NCBI RefSeq assembly: GCF_004011835.1
Contig: NZ_RKLN01000003.1
Location: 434,001 to 498,000 of the forward strand
Direction: 5' to 3'
Length of the DNA: 64,000 bases
DNA from: Rhodococcus spongiicola
Lineage (GTDB): Bacteria > Actinomycetota > Actinomycetes > Mycobacteriales > Mycobacteriaceae
A model generated the notes under the pieces. It saw only the letters and a list, made by a program, of their open reading frames with translations, was not told where the DNA came from and searched no databases. Of the stretch, positions 9,987 to 16,668 are shown in pieces; positions within the stretch are counted from its first letter, which is position 1, and every line of letters begins with the position of its first letter. A program made the position numbers and the translations under genes.

Positions 9987-10478
9987 CTACAGCGGGCTCT
10001 CCAGCCACGGCTGGTCGAGCCCCACCCACGTTCCGAGCAACTCGAACGTCCCGAGCACCCACAGAGTCGCGAGGACGACGATCGTGGTGAACAGCACGCC
10101 CAAACCCTTGACGACGGCGGATTGCCGCGAGAACCACGCCATGAACCTGTCGTATCGCACGCGGACCCGGTGCAGCAGTCGATGTGCCCATGCGAACTCC
10201 GACGCGAGGATACCCAGACCGGCGAAGACGATCAGCCATCCCGGACCGGGGTACGGAATCGCCACGATCCCCACCGCGAGGACGGCCGCCCCTACGACAC
10301 CCACGCCGAGTCGGTACGCCAGGTTCATCGACGGGTTCGCCGCAATCCTTGCGCGACGCCGCTTCCACCTGTGCTCGACCTCCTCGAGAGCCTCGATCGG
10401 GTGGAATCCGTCCTCCATCGACTCGACGGCCGCCTGCCGTCCCTCGCGGGGATGTTCATTCACCGGCCGATCCCCCAT
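9987..10478 (-). CDS. TIGR02611/PGPGW-motif small membrane protein
   Basis: The 163-residue product has two predicted hydrophobic hairpins. The first contains IPYPGPGWLIVFAGLGILA, the PGPGW motif that defines this actinobacterial family of unknown function. A basic segment EVEHRWKRRRARI precedes the first hydrophobic stretch. ATG 10478 was chosen because GAGGGTG lies just upstream; longer frames to 10757 lack such a site. It is divergent from the SIMPL lipoprotein gene and follows the direction of thrS but with a 109-bp gap, so it may have its own transcript. Confidence 0.8.
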   Translation of the reverse strand: MGDRPVNEHPREGRQAAVESMEDGFHPIEALEEVEHRWKRRRARIAANPSMNLAYRLGVGVVGAAVLAVGIVAIPYPGPGWLIVFAGLGILASEFAWAHRLLHRVRVRYDRFMAWFSRQSAVVKGLGVLFTTIVVLATLWVLGTFELLGTWVGLDQPWLESPL

Positions 10479-10646
10479 GTCCGCACCCTCTAGACGTCCA
10501 CGCCGACCGACATGCCGGCACACCTCAAGCGTACCGAGGCACGGGGCGTCACCACTGTTACGCCCCGCACGTATCCGAGTCGCGCAAGCTCGATCGATCC
10601 GGACGATCCGGGCGTGTCGCCGTGGGCGTTGATGGATAGTGAGCCA

Positions 10647-11372
10647 ATGCACAGACAACGAATGAGCCGGGTCCTCATGGCTGCCGGCGCGACCGCCGTG
10701 TCGATCCTGGTCATCACGGGATGCTCGCGGGGTCCGTCGGACCCCGCGGATGGTCAACCCGCTGGAATCAGTTCCCAGGGCACCGGCACGGTAACGGGCA
10801 CCCCCGACACCCTCACGGTGGTATTAGGCGTCCAAACGCAAGCCGCAAGCGCGCAGGCAGCGCTTGCCGAGAACTCCGAGAAGGCCACTGCCCTGATCGA
10901 CACTCTGAAGACCAGCGGGGTGGCAGCGGAAGACATCCAGACGAGCAATCTTGCCGTGAACCCGACCTGGGAACAGGGCGGTGCCCGCATCAACGGGTAC
11001 CGAGTCACCAATCAGGTGACTGCAACCCTGCACGACATCCCTGCGGCTGGAGAACTCATCGACGCCGCGGCGAGCGCAGTCGGTGACGCGATACGGATAC
11101 AACAGACAACATTCTCCATCGCCGACGACGGTGAACTGCGCGCCGAGGCACGCGCACAGGCGGTGCAGCAGGCCCAGGCGCAGGCCCGACAGATCGCGGA
11201 CGCCGCCGGGGTGACGCTGGGCAAAGTGCGGTCAATCGTGGAGATCCCCCAGACCTCCCCGGGTGTGCCGACGCCGTACGCCTCGCCCGAAGCCAGGATG
11301 GACGCGGTTCCCATCGAGCCCGGTTCGCAGGAACTCGACGTGCACGTCGCGGTGACGTACGAGATCCGCTGA
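10647..11372 (+). CDS. SIMPL-domain (DUF541) lipoprotein
   Basis: The 241-residue protein begins with a short basic stretch and hydrophobic segment ending in the lipobox ITGC at about residue 25, so it should be lipid-anchored outside the membrane. The mature part is a SIMPL/DUF541 domain: GTGTVTGTPDTLTVVLGV at the start, alternating charged helices, and SIVEIPQ toward the end. Family members are periplasmic or surface proteins of largely unknown function. ATG 10647 gives a proper signal peptide; upstream in-frame codons would spoil it. A hairpin terminator follows 58 bp after the stop. Confidence 0.85.
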   Translation: MHRQRMSRVLMAAGATAVSILVITGCSRGPSDPADGQPAGISSQGTGTVTGTPDTLTVVLGVQTQAASAQAALAENSEKATALIDTLKTSGVAAEDIQTSNLAVNPTWEQGGARINGYRVTNQVTATLHDIPAAGELIDAAASAVGDAIRIQQTTFSIADDGELRAEARAQAVQQAQAQARQIADAAGVTLGKVRSIVEIPQTSPGVPTPYASPEARMDAVPIEPGSQELDVHVAVTYEIR

Positions 11373-11430
11373 CCGACCCTGCACCCGCGAATCACGCCGA
11401 GAGCGGGAAGGATCGAAAGTACAAGGAACG

Positions 11431-11468
11431 GAAGAGGCTCCGTCCGATACATCGGACGGAGCCTCTTC
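11431..11468. terminator. Bidirectional hairpin between SIMPL gene and tRNA-Val
   Basis: Arms 11431-11448 and 11451-11468 are perfect complements over 18 bases (GAAGAGGCTCCGTCCGAT and its reverse complement); with a realistic loop the stem is about 16 bp. It lies just after the SIMPL gene on the plus strand and just after the tRNA-Val gene on the minus strand, so it can stop both transcripts. Confidence 0.75.
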
Positions 11469-11474
11469 CTGTTG

Positions 11475-11546
11475 TGGTCCCGGCTGGGATCGAACCAGCG
11501 ACCTCCCCGGTGTGAACGGGACGCTCTTCCACTGAGCCACGGGACC
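11475..11546 (-). tRNA. tRNA-Val (anticodon CAC)
   Basis: On the minus strand a full cloverleaf folds: acceptor GGTCCCG/CGGGACC, D stem GCTC/GAGC, anticodon loop TTCACAC giving anticodon CAC, T stem GCTGG/CCAGC with loop TTCGATC, discriminator A. CCA is not encoded. It reads GTG codons. Confidence 0.95.
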
Positions 11547-11928
11547 GAGCCACGACAACACCTCGCGGCCGAACGAGACGAAACACTAACACGCACCCGC
11601 ACCCGAGTACGAATCCCCTGGTTGTAATTCGCTTCGATCGATCCACACCTGACCATGATCGATCTGGGGACAACGGAGAACCCAAGTCCCGAAGCACGAA
11701 TGAGGGTCGAGATCGCCGTCGAGGGGACCCCGCGAACAGCTGGATTTGGTGGTCGCCGACGTCCGATGGCCGACGGCTACGGCGTCTCGAATCGGTCCGC
11801 TCGCACACTTACGCAAATGCCGGCAAGTGCGCACGTCCCAATTCTGACCAGCGGGTTTGTGCCTTTCTCGAGTGGTCCGCTAATGTTCTCTCCGCACCGG
11901 GGACGAAACGCCGCCCACCGGAGCAAAT
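11547..11928. promoter_or_regulatory. Non-coding gap with divergent tRNA promoters
   Basis: No convincing gene is seen in these 382 bases. A sigma-A-like promoter for the plus-strand tRNA cluster is plausible: TTGTGC at 11857-11862, an 18-base spacer and TAATGT at 11881-11886, about 40 bases upstream of the first tRNA-Gly. On the minus strand TAGTGT near 11585-11590 could be the -10 box of tRNA-Val. An open frame from 11655 runs into the tRNA genes and is not believed. Confidence 0.5.
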
Positions 11929-12001
11929 GCGGATGTAGCGCAGCTGGTAGCGCATCACCTTGCCAAGGTGAGGGTCGCGGGTTCGAATCCCGTCATCCGC
12001 T
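11929..12001 (+). tRNA. tRNA-Gly (anticodon GCC), first copy
   Basis: Cloverleaf with acceptor GCGGATG/CATCCGC, anticodon stem TCACC/GGTGA and loop TTGCCAA giving anticodon GCC, T loop TTCGAAT, discriminator T. CCA is not encoded in this copy (CGA follows). An identical tRNA body is repeated at 12218. Confidence 0.96.
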
Positions 12002-12026
12002 CGAGAGGTTGGACTCGACCTTTTAT

Positions 12027-12097
12027 GGTGGAGTGGCCGAGTGGTGAGGCAACGGCCTGCAAAGCCGTGCACACGGGTTCGATTCCCGTCTCCACCT
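12027..12097 (+). tRNA. tRNA-Cys (anticodon GCA)
   Basis: Acceptor GGTGGAG/CTCCACC, anticodon loop CTGCAAA giving GCA, T stem ACGGG/CCCGT with loop TTCGATT, discriminator T. CCA is not encoded. It lies 25 bp after the first tRNA-Gly and 1 bp before tRNA-Val, so the three are probably cut from one transcript. Confidence 0.95.
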
Positions 12098-12098
12098 C

Positions 12099-12173
12099 GC
12101 GCGATTAGCTCAGCGGGAGAGCGCTTCCCTGACACGGAAGAGGTCACTGGTTCAATCCCAGTATCGCGCACCA
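12099..12173 (+). tRNA. tRNA-Val (anticodon GAC), first copy
   Basis: Acceptor GCGCGAT/ATCGCGC, D stem GCTC/GAGC, anticodon stem CTTCC/GGAAG with loop CTGACAC giving GAC, T loop TTCAATC, discriminator A and encoded CCA at 12171-12173. An identical copy lies at 12361. Confidence 0.95.
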
Positions 12174-12217
12174 AGTTTCGAGGCGGTATGCTGCCGAGGA
12201 GCTCGAGTGAACAACAT

Positions 12218-12293
12218 GCGGATGTAGCGCAGCTGGTAGCGCATCACCTTGCCAAGGTGAGGGTCGCGGGTTCGAATCCCGTCATCCGCTCCA
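12218..12293 (+). tRNA. tRNA-Gly (anticodon GCC), second copy
   Basis: The 73-base body is identical to the copy at 11929, but this copy has CCA encoded after discriminator T. Flanking sequence differs, so the duplication covers little more than the tRNA gene itself. Confidence 0.96.
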
Positions 12294-12320
12294 GGGTCGG
12301 CCCTCGAAAAGGCCGACCAC

Positions 12321-12346
12321 GAAGCCCCCAGGATTCTGGGGGCTTC
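12321..12346 (+). terminator. Hairpin between the second tRNA-Gly and the last tRNA-Val
   Basis: GAAGCCCCCAG (12321-12331) pairs perfectly with CTGGGGGCTTC (12336-12346) over a GATT loop. It has the form of a terminator but a tRNA gene follows within 15 bp, so it may end only part of the transcripts or serve as a processing spacer. Confidence 0.6.
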
Positions 12347-12360
12347 GCATGAAGAGACCC

Positions 12361-12435
12361 GCGCGATTAGCTCAGCGGGAGAGCGCTTCCCTGACACGGA
12401 AGAGGTCACTGGTTCAATCCCAGTATCGCGCACCA
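12361..12435 (+). tRNA. tRNA-Val (anticodon GAC), second copy
   Basis: Sequence identical to the copy at 12099 including the encoded CCA. It is the last gene of the cluster Gly-Cys-Val-Gly-Val and is followed at once by a strong terminator. Confidence 0.95.
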
Positions 12436-12440
12436 ACGAA

Positions 12441-12472
12441 CGGGGCACCTCCACGCGGAGGTGCCCCGTTTT
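12441..12472 (+). terminator. Rho-independent terminator of the tRNA cluster
   Basis: CGGGGCACCTCC pairs with GGAGGTGCCCCG over an ACGC loop (arms 12441-12452 and 12457-12468) and is followed by TTTTCTT. This is a textbook intrinsic terminator. Confidence 0.9.
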
Positions 12473-12539
12473 CTTGCGCGGCGGATCCATCTTCGACTGA
12501 TCCAGCAGACTCGAACGTGAGGGATTCCTCATGTATTGT

Positions 12540-12612
12540 CGTCGGTGCCATCCCCCCGATGGTGCGGAGCCCCAGCCAAGACCCCCCATCCACGGCTGGG
12601 GCTCATTTCTGT
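12540..12612 (+). ncRNA. Probable 6C small RNA
   Basis: Two hairpins with cytosine-run loops stand side by side, which is the definition of the actinobacterial 6C RNA family. The first has stem GCCATC/GATGGT around 12547-12563 with a C-rich loop. The second has the long stem GAGCCCCAGCC (12567-12577) with GGCTGGGGCTC (12594-12604) and a loop containing six C; ATTTCTGTT follows and may end transcription. TATTGT at 12534-12539 just upstream could be a -10 box. 6C RNAs act on mRNAs through the C-rich loops in relatives. A covariance search of the family model would settle it. Confidence 0.75.
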
Positions 12613-12747
12613 TCCAGGCTTCTTCAGCGCCGAGATCTTGGTACGCCGCCGCGGGCGCCACTCCCAGTCCGTCGCCCAACGCCGGTACGGCGATTGCTGT
12701 TTCACCGCGATGAACAGCGGACCAAACACGCCACGAAACAGAGCTGA

Positions 12748-13968
12748 ATGTTGGACACTCGTCCAGTGAATCGAAACGCGAACACCCTCAGCCGAGCGCG
12801 AGTTTCCGCAGCGGTCGCCTTCGGTCTCCAAGGGTTCATGCTGGCCGCCCTACTCACGCAGCTCCCGCAGTTCAAGGACGACCTCGGATTCAGCGACAGT
12901 CTCGTGGTGGGCGCGGTGGTCGGTGTGTCCATCGTGGCCGGGGTTGGAAGCGTGGTCGCCGAACAACTCGCGAAGGCCACCTCCAGTCGAACCACGCTGC
13001 GGGTCGGCCTGCTCGTCATCGCTGCTGCCGCCGTCTTCATTGCATTCGCTTCCTCGACAACGACATTCCTTGCGGCGTTCGCGTTCTACGGGATCGGACT
13101 GGGCATGGTCGACGCCGCCGCCAACATGCAGGCGGTTTCCATCCAGCACGCCTACGGACGAGTCATCCTGTCGTCATTCCACGCGGCATGGAGCGTCGGC
13201 GCGATCCTGGGTGCGCTCTTCGTTTCGGCATTTTCCGGCTTTGGACTCTCCGTCGAAGTGTGCGTGCTGATCGCCGCCGCGGTCGTTGCACTCGGATGTT
13301 GGGCTATCGGGCCGCGCCTGCTGCATACAGGACATCAGCGAACATCCGACATGCCAGCCGGACCCCTGTCGGTTCCCCTGTGGCCGTTCCTCGCGCTCGG
13401 GGCCGCGATGGTGCTCTTCTATGCGATCGACTTCGGAATCGGCAACTGGTCGGCGCTGTACCTCAAAGAAGTGCTGCTGTCCGATGCAAGCACCGCCGCC
13501 CTCGCGATGGCCGCGTACCAGATCACAGCCCTGATCTCCCGTCTGACGGGCGACTATTGGGTGCGCCGATTCGGCGAGATCGCCGTCGTTCGCGTCGGCG
13601 CAACGGTCAGCGTCGTCGGTTTGCTCGTCGTCGTGCTTGCGCAGGCCCCCGCCGTCGCCCTCGCCGGGTTCTTCGTAGTAGGCCTCGGCGCCCCGGTCGT
13701 CGCTCCCTTGTGTTTCAGCGCGGCAGGACGGCTCGCACCACCGGACCAGACCGATGCCGTCATCGCGCGGATCAACATGTTCAACTACGCCGGCACCGTG
13801 ATCGGCGGTGCAGTGATCGGCGGCCTGGCGTGGGCCACCGATCTACGTATCGGCTTCATCGCGCCGCTGCTGTTCGCAGCCGCATTGTTCCTGCTCGCGC
13901 CCGCGTTCGCGCCGAGGCAGGTTTCTACCGCCGCCACCGAGACGAAATCGAGGTCCACCACGTCCTGA
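12748..13968 (+). CDS. MFS transporter
   Basis: The 406-residue protein is strongly hydrophobic, with about 12 predicted membrane segments in two six-helix halves. It has the MFS pattern of a single small-residue-rich helix after a loop and a positively charged central loop. It resembles the FucP/YbjJ-like subgroup of sugar or drug transporters by eye, but no substrate motif is distinctive. ATG 12748 is used; RBS-like AACAGAGCTGA is weak. The 6C RNA is upstream. A 24-bp tandem array starts 10 bp after the stop, leaving 231 bp before the next gene. Confidence 0.8.
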   Translation: MLDTRPVNRNANTLSRARVSAAVAFGLQGFMLAALLTQLPQFKDDLGFSDSLVVGAVVGVSIVAGVGSVVAEQLAKATSSRTTLRVGLLVIAAAAVFIAFASSTTTFLAAFAFYGIGLGMVDAAANMQAVSIQHAYGRVILSSFHAAWSVGAILGALFVSAFSGFGLSVEVCVLIAAAVVALGCWAIGPRLLHTGHQRTSDMPAGPLSVPLWPFLALGAAMVLFYAIDFGIGNWSALYLKEVLLSDASTAALAMAAYQITALISRLTGDYWVRRFGEIAVVRVGATVSVVGLLVVVLAQAPAVALAGFFVVGLGAPVVAPLCFSAAGRLAPPDQTDAVIARINMFNYAGTVIGGAVIGGLAWATDLRIGFIAPLLFAAALFLLAPAFAPRQVSTAATETKSRSTTS

Positions 13969-13977
13969 CCGGGCACA

Positions 13978-14156
13978 CCCGGACGGTGCCAACAGGTCCG
14001 ACCCGGACGGTGCCAACGCGTCCGTCCCGGACGGTGCCAACGCGTCCGACCCGGACAGTGCCAACGCGTCCGACCCGGACAGTGCCAACGCGTCCGACCC
14101 GGACAGTGCCAACGCGTCCGACCCGGACAGTGCCAACGCGTCCGACCCGGACAGTG
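13978..14156. repeat. 24-bp tandem array, seven full copies and one partial
   Basis: Copies begin at 13978 and recur every 24 bases to 14145, then a partial copy of 11 bases follows. The unit has the core CCCGGACAGTGCCAACGC. The first three copies carry CGG where later ones carry CAG; the last four full copies are identical, which points to recent expansion at that end. It fills the gap between the MFS stop and the GNAT start. There are no spacers, so it is not CRISPR. The array is open in several frames but is not judged coding. Confidence 0.92.
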
Positions 14157-14199
14157 GTGTACTTACCGGGACGGACGACGATGCACTCGAGGTGAGGTT

Positions 14200-14730
14200 G
14201 TGACGATTTCCGTGGACCGCGCCGGACTCTGGGACGCAGAGGCACTCGCTGACGTCGCTGCGGCGACCTTCCCGCTCGCTTGCCCACCGCACGCGACGAA
14301 GGAAGACATCGCAGCATTCATCGACAACGTTCTCTCGGTGGAAAAGTTCAGCGAGTACCTCACGGATCCGACTCGCACGGTCCTCAAGGCAACCAGCAAC
14401 GGTGAGATCGTGGGCTACGTGATGCTCATCGACGGCGCACCCGAGGACGAGGACGTCCGGTCTGCGGTGTCGCTGCTTCCGACAACGGAGATCAGCAAAC
14501 TGTATGTGCTGCCCGACAAGCACGGCGCGGGAGTATCTTCGGCACTCATGCATGCCGTGGTCGACTACGCGCGCAACGCGAACTGCGCCGGTGTGTGGCT
14601 GGGCGTCAACCAGGAGAACGAGCGTGCGCAAAGGTTCTACGTCAAGAACGGCTTCAAGAAAGTCGGCACGAAGACCTTCCAAGTGGGCGCGCAGACGCAC
14701 CACGACTTCGTGATGCAACGCAGCATCTGA
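14200..14730 (+). CDS. GNAT-family N-acetyltransferase
   Basis: The 176-residue product has the GNAT fold: KLYVLPDKHGAGVSSALMHAVVDYA carries the acetyl-CoA pyrophosphate loop (Q/R-x2-G-x-A type, here K-HGAGVS), followed by WLGVNQENERAQRFYVKNGFKKVG, the usual motif A/B end. GTG 14200 follows GAGGTGAGG at good spacing. The acceptor is unknown. Its place before a ZapE ATPase and a RibD-like gene matches Rv2669 in M. tuberculosis. The last six codons with the stop are repeated downstream. Confidence 0.9.
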   Translation: MTISVDRAGLWDAEALADVAAATFPLACPPHATKEDIAAFIDNVLSVEKFSEYLTDPTRTVLKATSNGEIVGYVMLIDGAPEDEDVRSAVSLLPTTEISKLYVLPDKHGAGVSSALMHAVVDYARNANCAGVWLGVNQENERAQRFYVKNGFKKVGTKTFQVGAQTHHDFVMQRSI

Positions 14731-14784
14731 AAGCAACGCAGCATCTGAAAGCAACGCAGCATCTGAATGCGAAACGGCATCTGA
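14713..14784 (+). repeat. 18-bp repeat of the last codons and stop of the GNAT gene, four copies
   Basis: ATGCAACGCAGCATCTGA (14713-14730) is the natural end of the gene (M-Q-R-S-I-stop). Two near-identical copies follow at 14731 and 14749, then a diverged one at 14767. All are in the same frame and each ends in TGA. Copies 2-4 lie beyond the first stop and are therefore untranslated unless read-through occurs. Confidence 0.95.
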
Positions 14785-14834
14785 CCGACGACGCAGCTGA
14801 CCGAAGCATCGTCCCGAGGCAATACCCGGGTCGG

Positions 14835-15848
14835 TCAGGCAGCGACCTCGAACCGCGACAGAGCGAGAAGACGCGACGTGGCACGGAGGTACTTCTTGCG
14901 GTAACCGCCGGCGAGCATCTCCGGCGTGAAGATCTCGTCGAGCTTCGCACCGGACACCGTGACGGGGATACCGGCGTCGTACAGGCGGTCGGCGAGGACG
15001 ACCAGACGAAGCGCGACGGACTGGTCCTCCGCCGGGCGCACACCCTTGAGGAACACCGCCGGAATCCCCTCGACGAGCTTGCCGTAGCGCGAGGGGTGCT
15101 GGGTGCTCAGGTGCGTGCACAGCTCGTCGAACTCGTCCAGCGTGGCGCCGTCGATCGACTTCGCCCGCTCGATCAGGTCGGCGTCGTCGGTGGGCTCTGG
15201 CGCCGGCGGCAGGTCACGGTGGCGGTAGTCGGGGCCGTCGACGCGGATGGTCTCGAAAATCGAGGCCAGCTTCTTGATCTCGCGCAGAAAATCCTGTGCG
15301 GCGAAGCGGCCCTCGCCGAGCTGGCCGGGCAAGGTGTTCGACGTCGCGACGATCGAGACCCCGCGTACGGACAACTCCGTCAACAGTCGGGAGATGAGCA
15401 TCGTGTCACCCGGATCGTCGAGTTCGAACTCGTCGATGCACAGCACACTGTGCGACGACAACTCCTCGACAGCCCGGTTGAAGCCGAGGGCACCCACCAC
15501 GTGCGTCAACTCGACGAACGTTCCGAATGCCTTGGGGGACGGCGAGCTGTGGAAGATCGATGCGAGCAGGTGAGTCTTGCCGACGCCGAAGCCACCATCG
15601 AGGTACAGGCCGGCGCCCGTCGCCTGAGTCTTGCGCCCGAACAGGCCGCGTCGGCCACCACTACGGATCTTGGCGACCTTTGCGGAGAACTCCTCGGCCG
15701 TGCGAACCGCGGTGGCCTGACTGGGTTCCTTGGGGTCGGGAATGTAGGACGCGAAACTGACCTCGTCGAACATCGCCGGGGGCACCATTTGAGCTACCAA
15801 CTGATCGGCCGGCACCACCGGATTGCGATCGACAAGACGCGCATACAT
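14835..15848 (-). CDS. zapE: ZapE/AFG1-family cell-division ATPase
   Basis: The 337-residue protein is an AAA-type ATPase of the AFG1/ZapE family. It has Walker A GGFGVGKTH (about residue 95), Walker B VLCIDEFEL, and the sensor segment IVATSNTLPGQLGEGRF. In Proteobacteria ZapE acts on the FtsZ ring at constriction; in actinobacteria the role is less defined. It is transcribed away from the RibD-like gene, and the two starts are very close, as in the M. tuberculosis Rv2670c/Rv2671 pair. Confidence 0.9.
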   Translation of the reverse strand: MYARLVDRNPVVPADQLVAQMVPPAMFDEVSFASYIPDPKEPSQATAVRTAEEFSAKVAKIRSGGRRGLFGRKTQATGAGLYLDGGFGVGKTHLLASIFHSSPSPKAFGTFVELTHVVGALGFNRAVEELSSHSVLCIDEFELDDPGDTMLISRLLTELSVRGVSIVATSNTLPGQLGEGRFAAQDFLREIKKLASIFETIRVDGPDYRHRDLPPAPEPTDDADLIERAKSIDGATLDEFDELCTHLSTQHPSRYGKLVEGIPAVFLKGVRPAEDQSVALRLVVLADRLYDAGIPVTVSGAKLDEIFTPEMLAGGYRKKYLRATSRLLALSRFEVAA

Positions 15849-15870
15849 GCACCGAGCGTATAGACGTGCT

Positions 15871-16668
15871 GTGATCGAACACGTGCACCGCCTGGATAAT
15901 GCGAGCTACCTCACACGGGACGAGACCGGCGGCGACTGGCCGGCCGAGTTGCGCGACGAAGACCTGCGGTCACTGTACGGCTATCCGACGCCGCTCGACA
16001 GGCCCTGGGTGCGTGTCAACTTCATCTCCAGCATCGACGGAGCCGCGACCGTCGACGGCACCAGCGCGCGGCTGGGCACACCCGCCGACCAGCGCGTGTT
16101 CGGGGTGCTTCGCGAGCTCGCCGACGTGATCGTCGTCGGCGCCGGCACAGTCCGGGCCGAGAACTACGGCGGCGCGCGCACAGGTGGTGCACTGGCTGCC
16201 CGACGCCGCGAGCGCGGGCTCGCCGAGGTCCCACCGATCGCGGTTGTCACCGCGAGCGGACGGCTCGATCCGACGTCGAGGCTGTTCACCGATACGGCCG
16301 TGCCGCCGCTGGTGTTGACGTCGGCCCGGGTAGACGTCGGAGGCCTCGGTCGGTTGCGCGCCGCGGGCGCCGACGTCGAGGTCGTCTCCGAGGACGCGAT
16401 CACCGGTTTCGCGATCGTCGCCGCCCTCCAGCGTCGGAGGCTTCACCGAGTGCTGTGTGAGGGCGGACCGGGGCTCTTCGGCACACTCACCGCCGACGGT
16501 GTCGTCGACGAACTCTGCCTTACGACGTCGCCGAAACTGGTGGCCGGCGGCGCCGGACGGATCGCCGTCTCCCCCAGCGCTTGTCCGACACCGATGACCC
16601 GCGTGCACGTCCTCGGCGACGGCGACGGAACCCTGCTCACCCGATGGGTACGGACCCGCGATGAGTGA
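15871..16668 (+). CDS. RibD C-terminal-domain pyrimidine reductase
   Basis: The 265-residue product has the bacterial RibD reductase/DHFR-like fold: WVRVNFISSIDGAATVDG at the start, VIVVGAGTVRAENYG, and VLCEGGPGLFGTL with DELCLTTSP near the end. Such proteins reduce 5-amino-6-ribosylaminouracil phosphate in riboflavin synthesis. The M. tuberculosis counterpart Rv2671 has also been connected with dihydrofolate reductase-like activity. GTG 15871 is chosen; ATG 15847 would overlap the divergent zapE start. The stop overlaps the next gene start by 8 bp. Confidence 0.88.
   Translation: MIEHVHRLDNASYLTRDETGGDWPAELRDEDLRSLYGYPTPLDRPWVRVNFISSIDGAATVDGTSARLGTPADQRVFGVLRELADVIVVGAGTVRAENYGGARTGGALAARRRERGLAEVPPIAVVTASGRLDPTSRLFTDTAVPPLVLTSARVDVGGLGRLRAAGADVEVVSEDAITGFAIVAALQRRRLHRVLCEGGPGLFGTLTADGVVDELCLTTSPKLVAGGAGRIAVSPSACPTPMTRVHVLGDGDGTLLTRWVRTRDE

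Noticed and set aside
11655-12047. Open frame of 130 codons
   Set aside because: It runs through the tRNA-Gly and tRNA-Cys genes and has no recognisable protein features.
13978-14156. Possible CRISPR array
   Set aside because: The 24-bp units are directly adjacent with no spacers, and there are no cas genes in the window.
13843-15120. Long minus-strand frame of 425 codons
   Set aside because: It covers the tandem arrays, the GNAT gene and the 3' end of zapE in the wrong frame. It is a product of high GC content.
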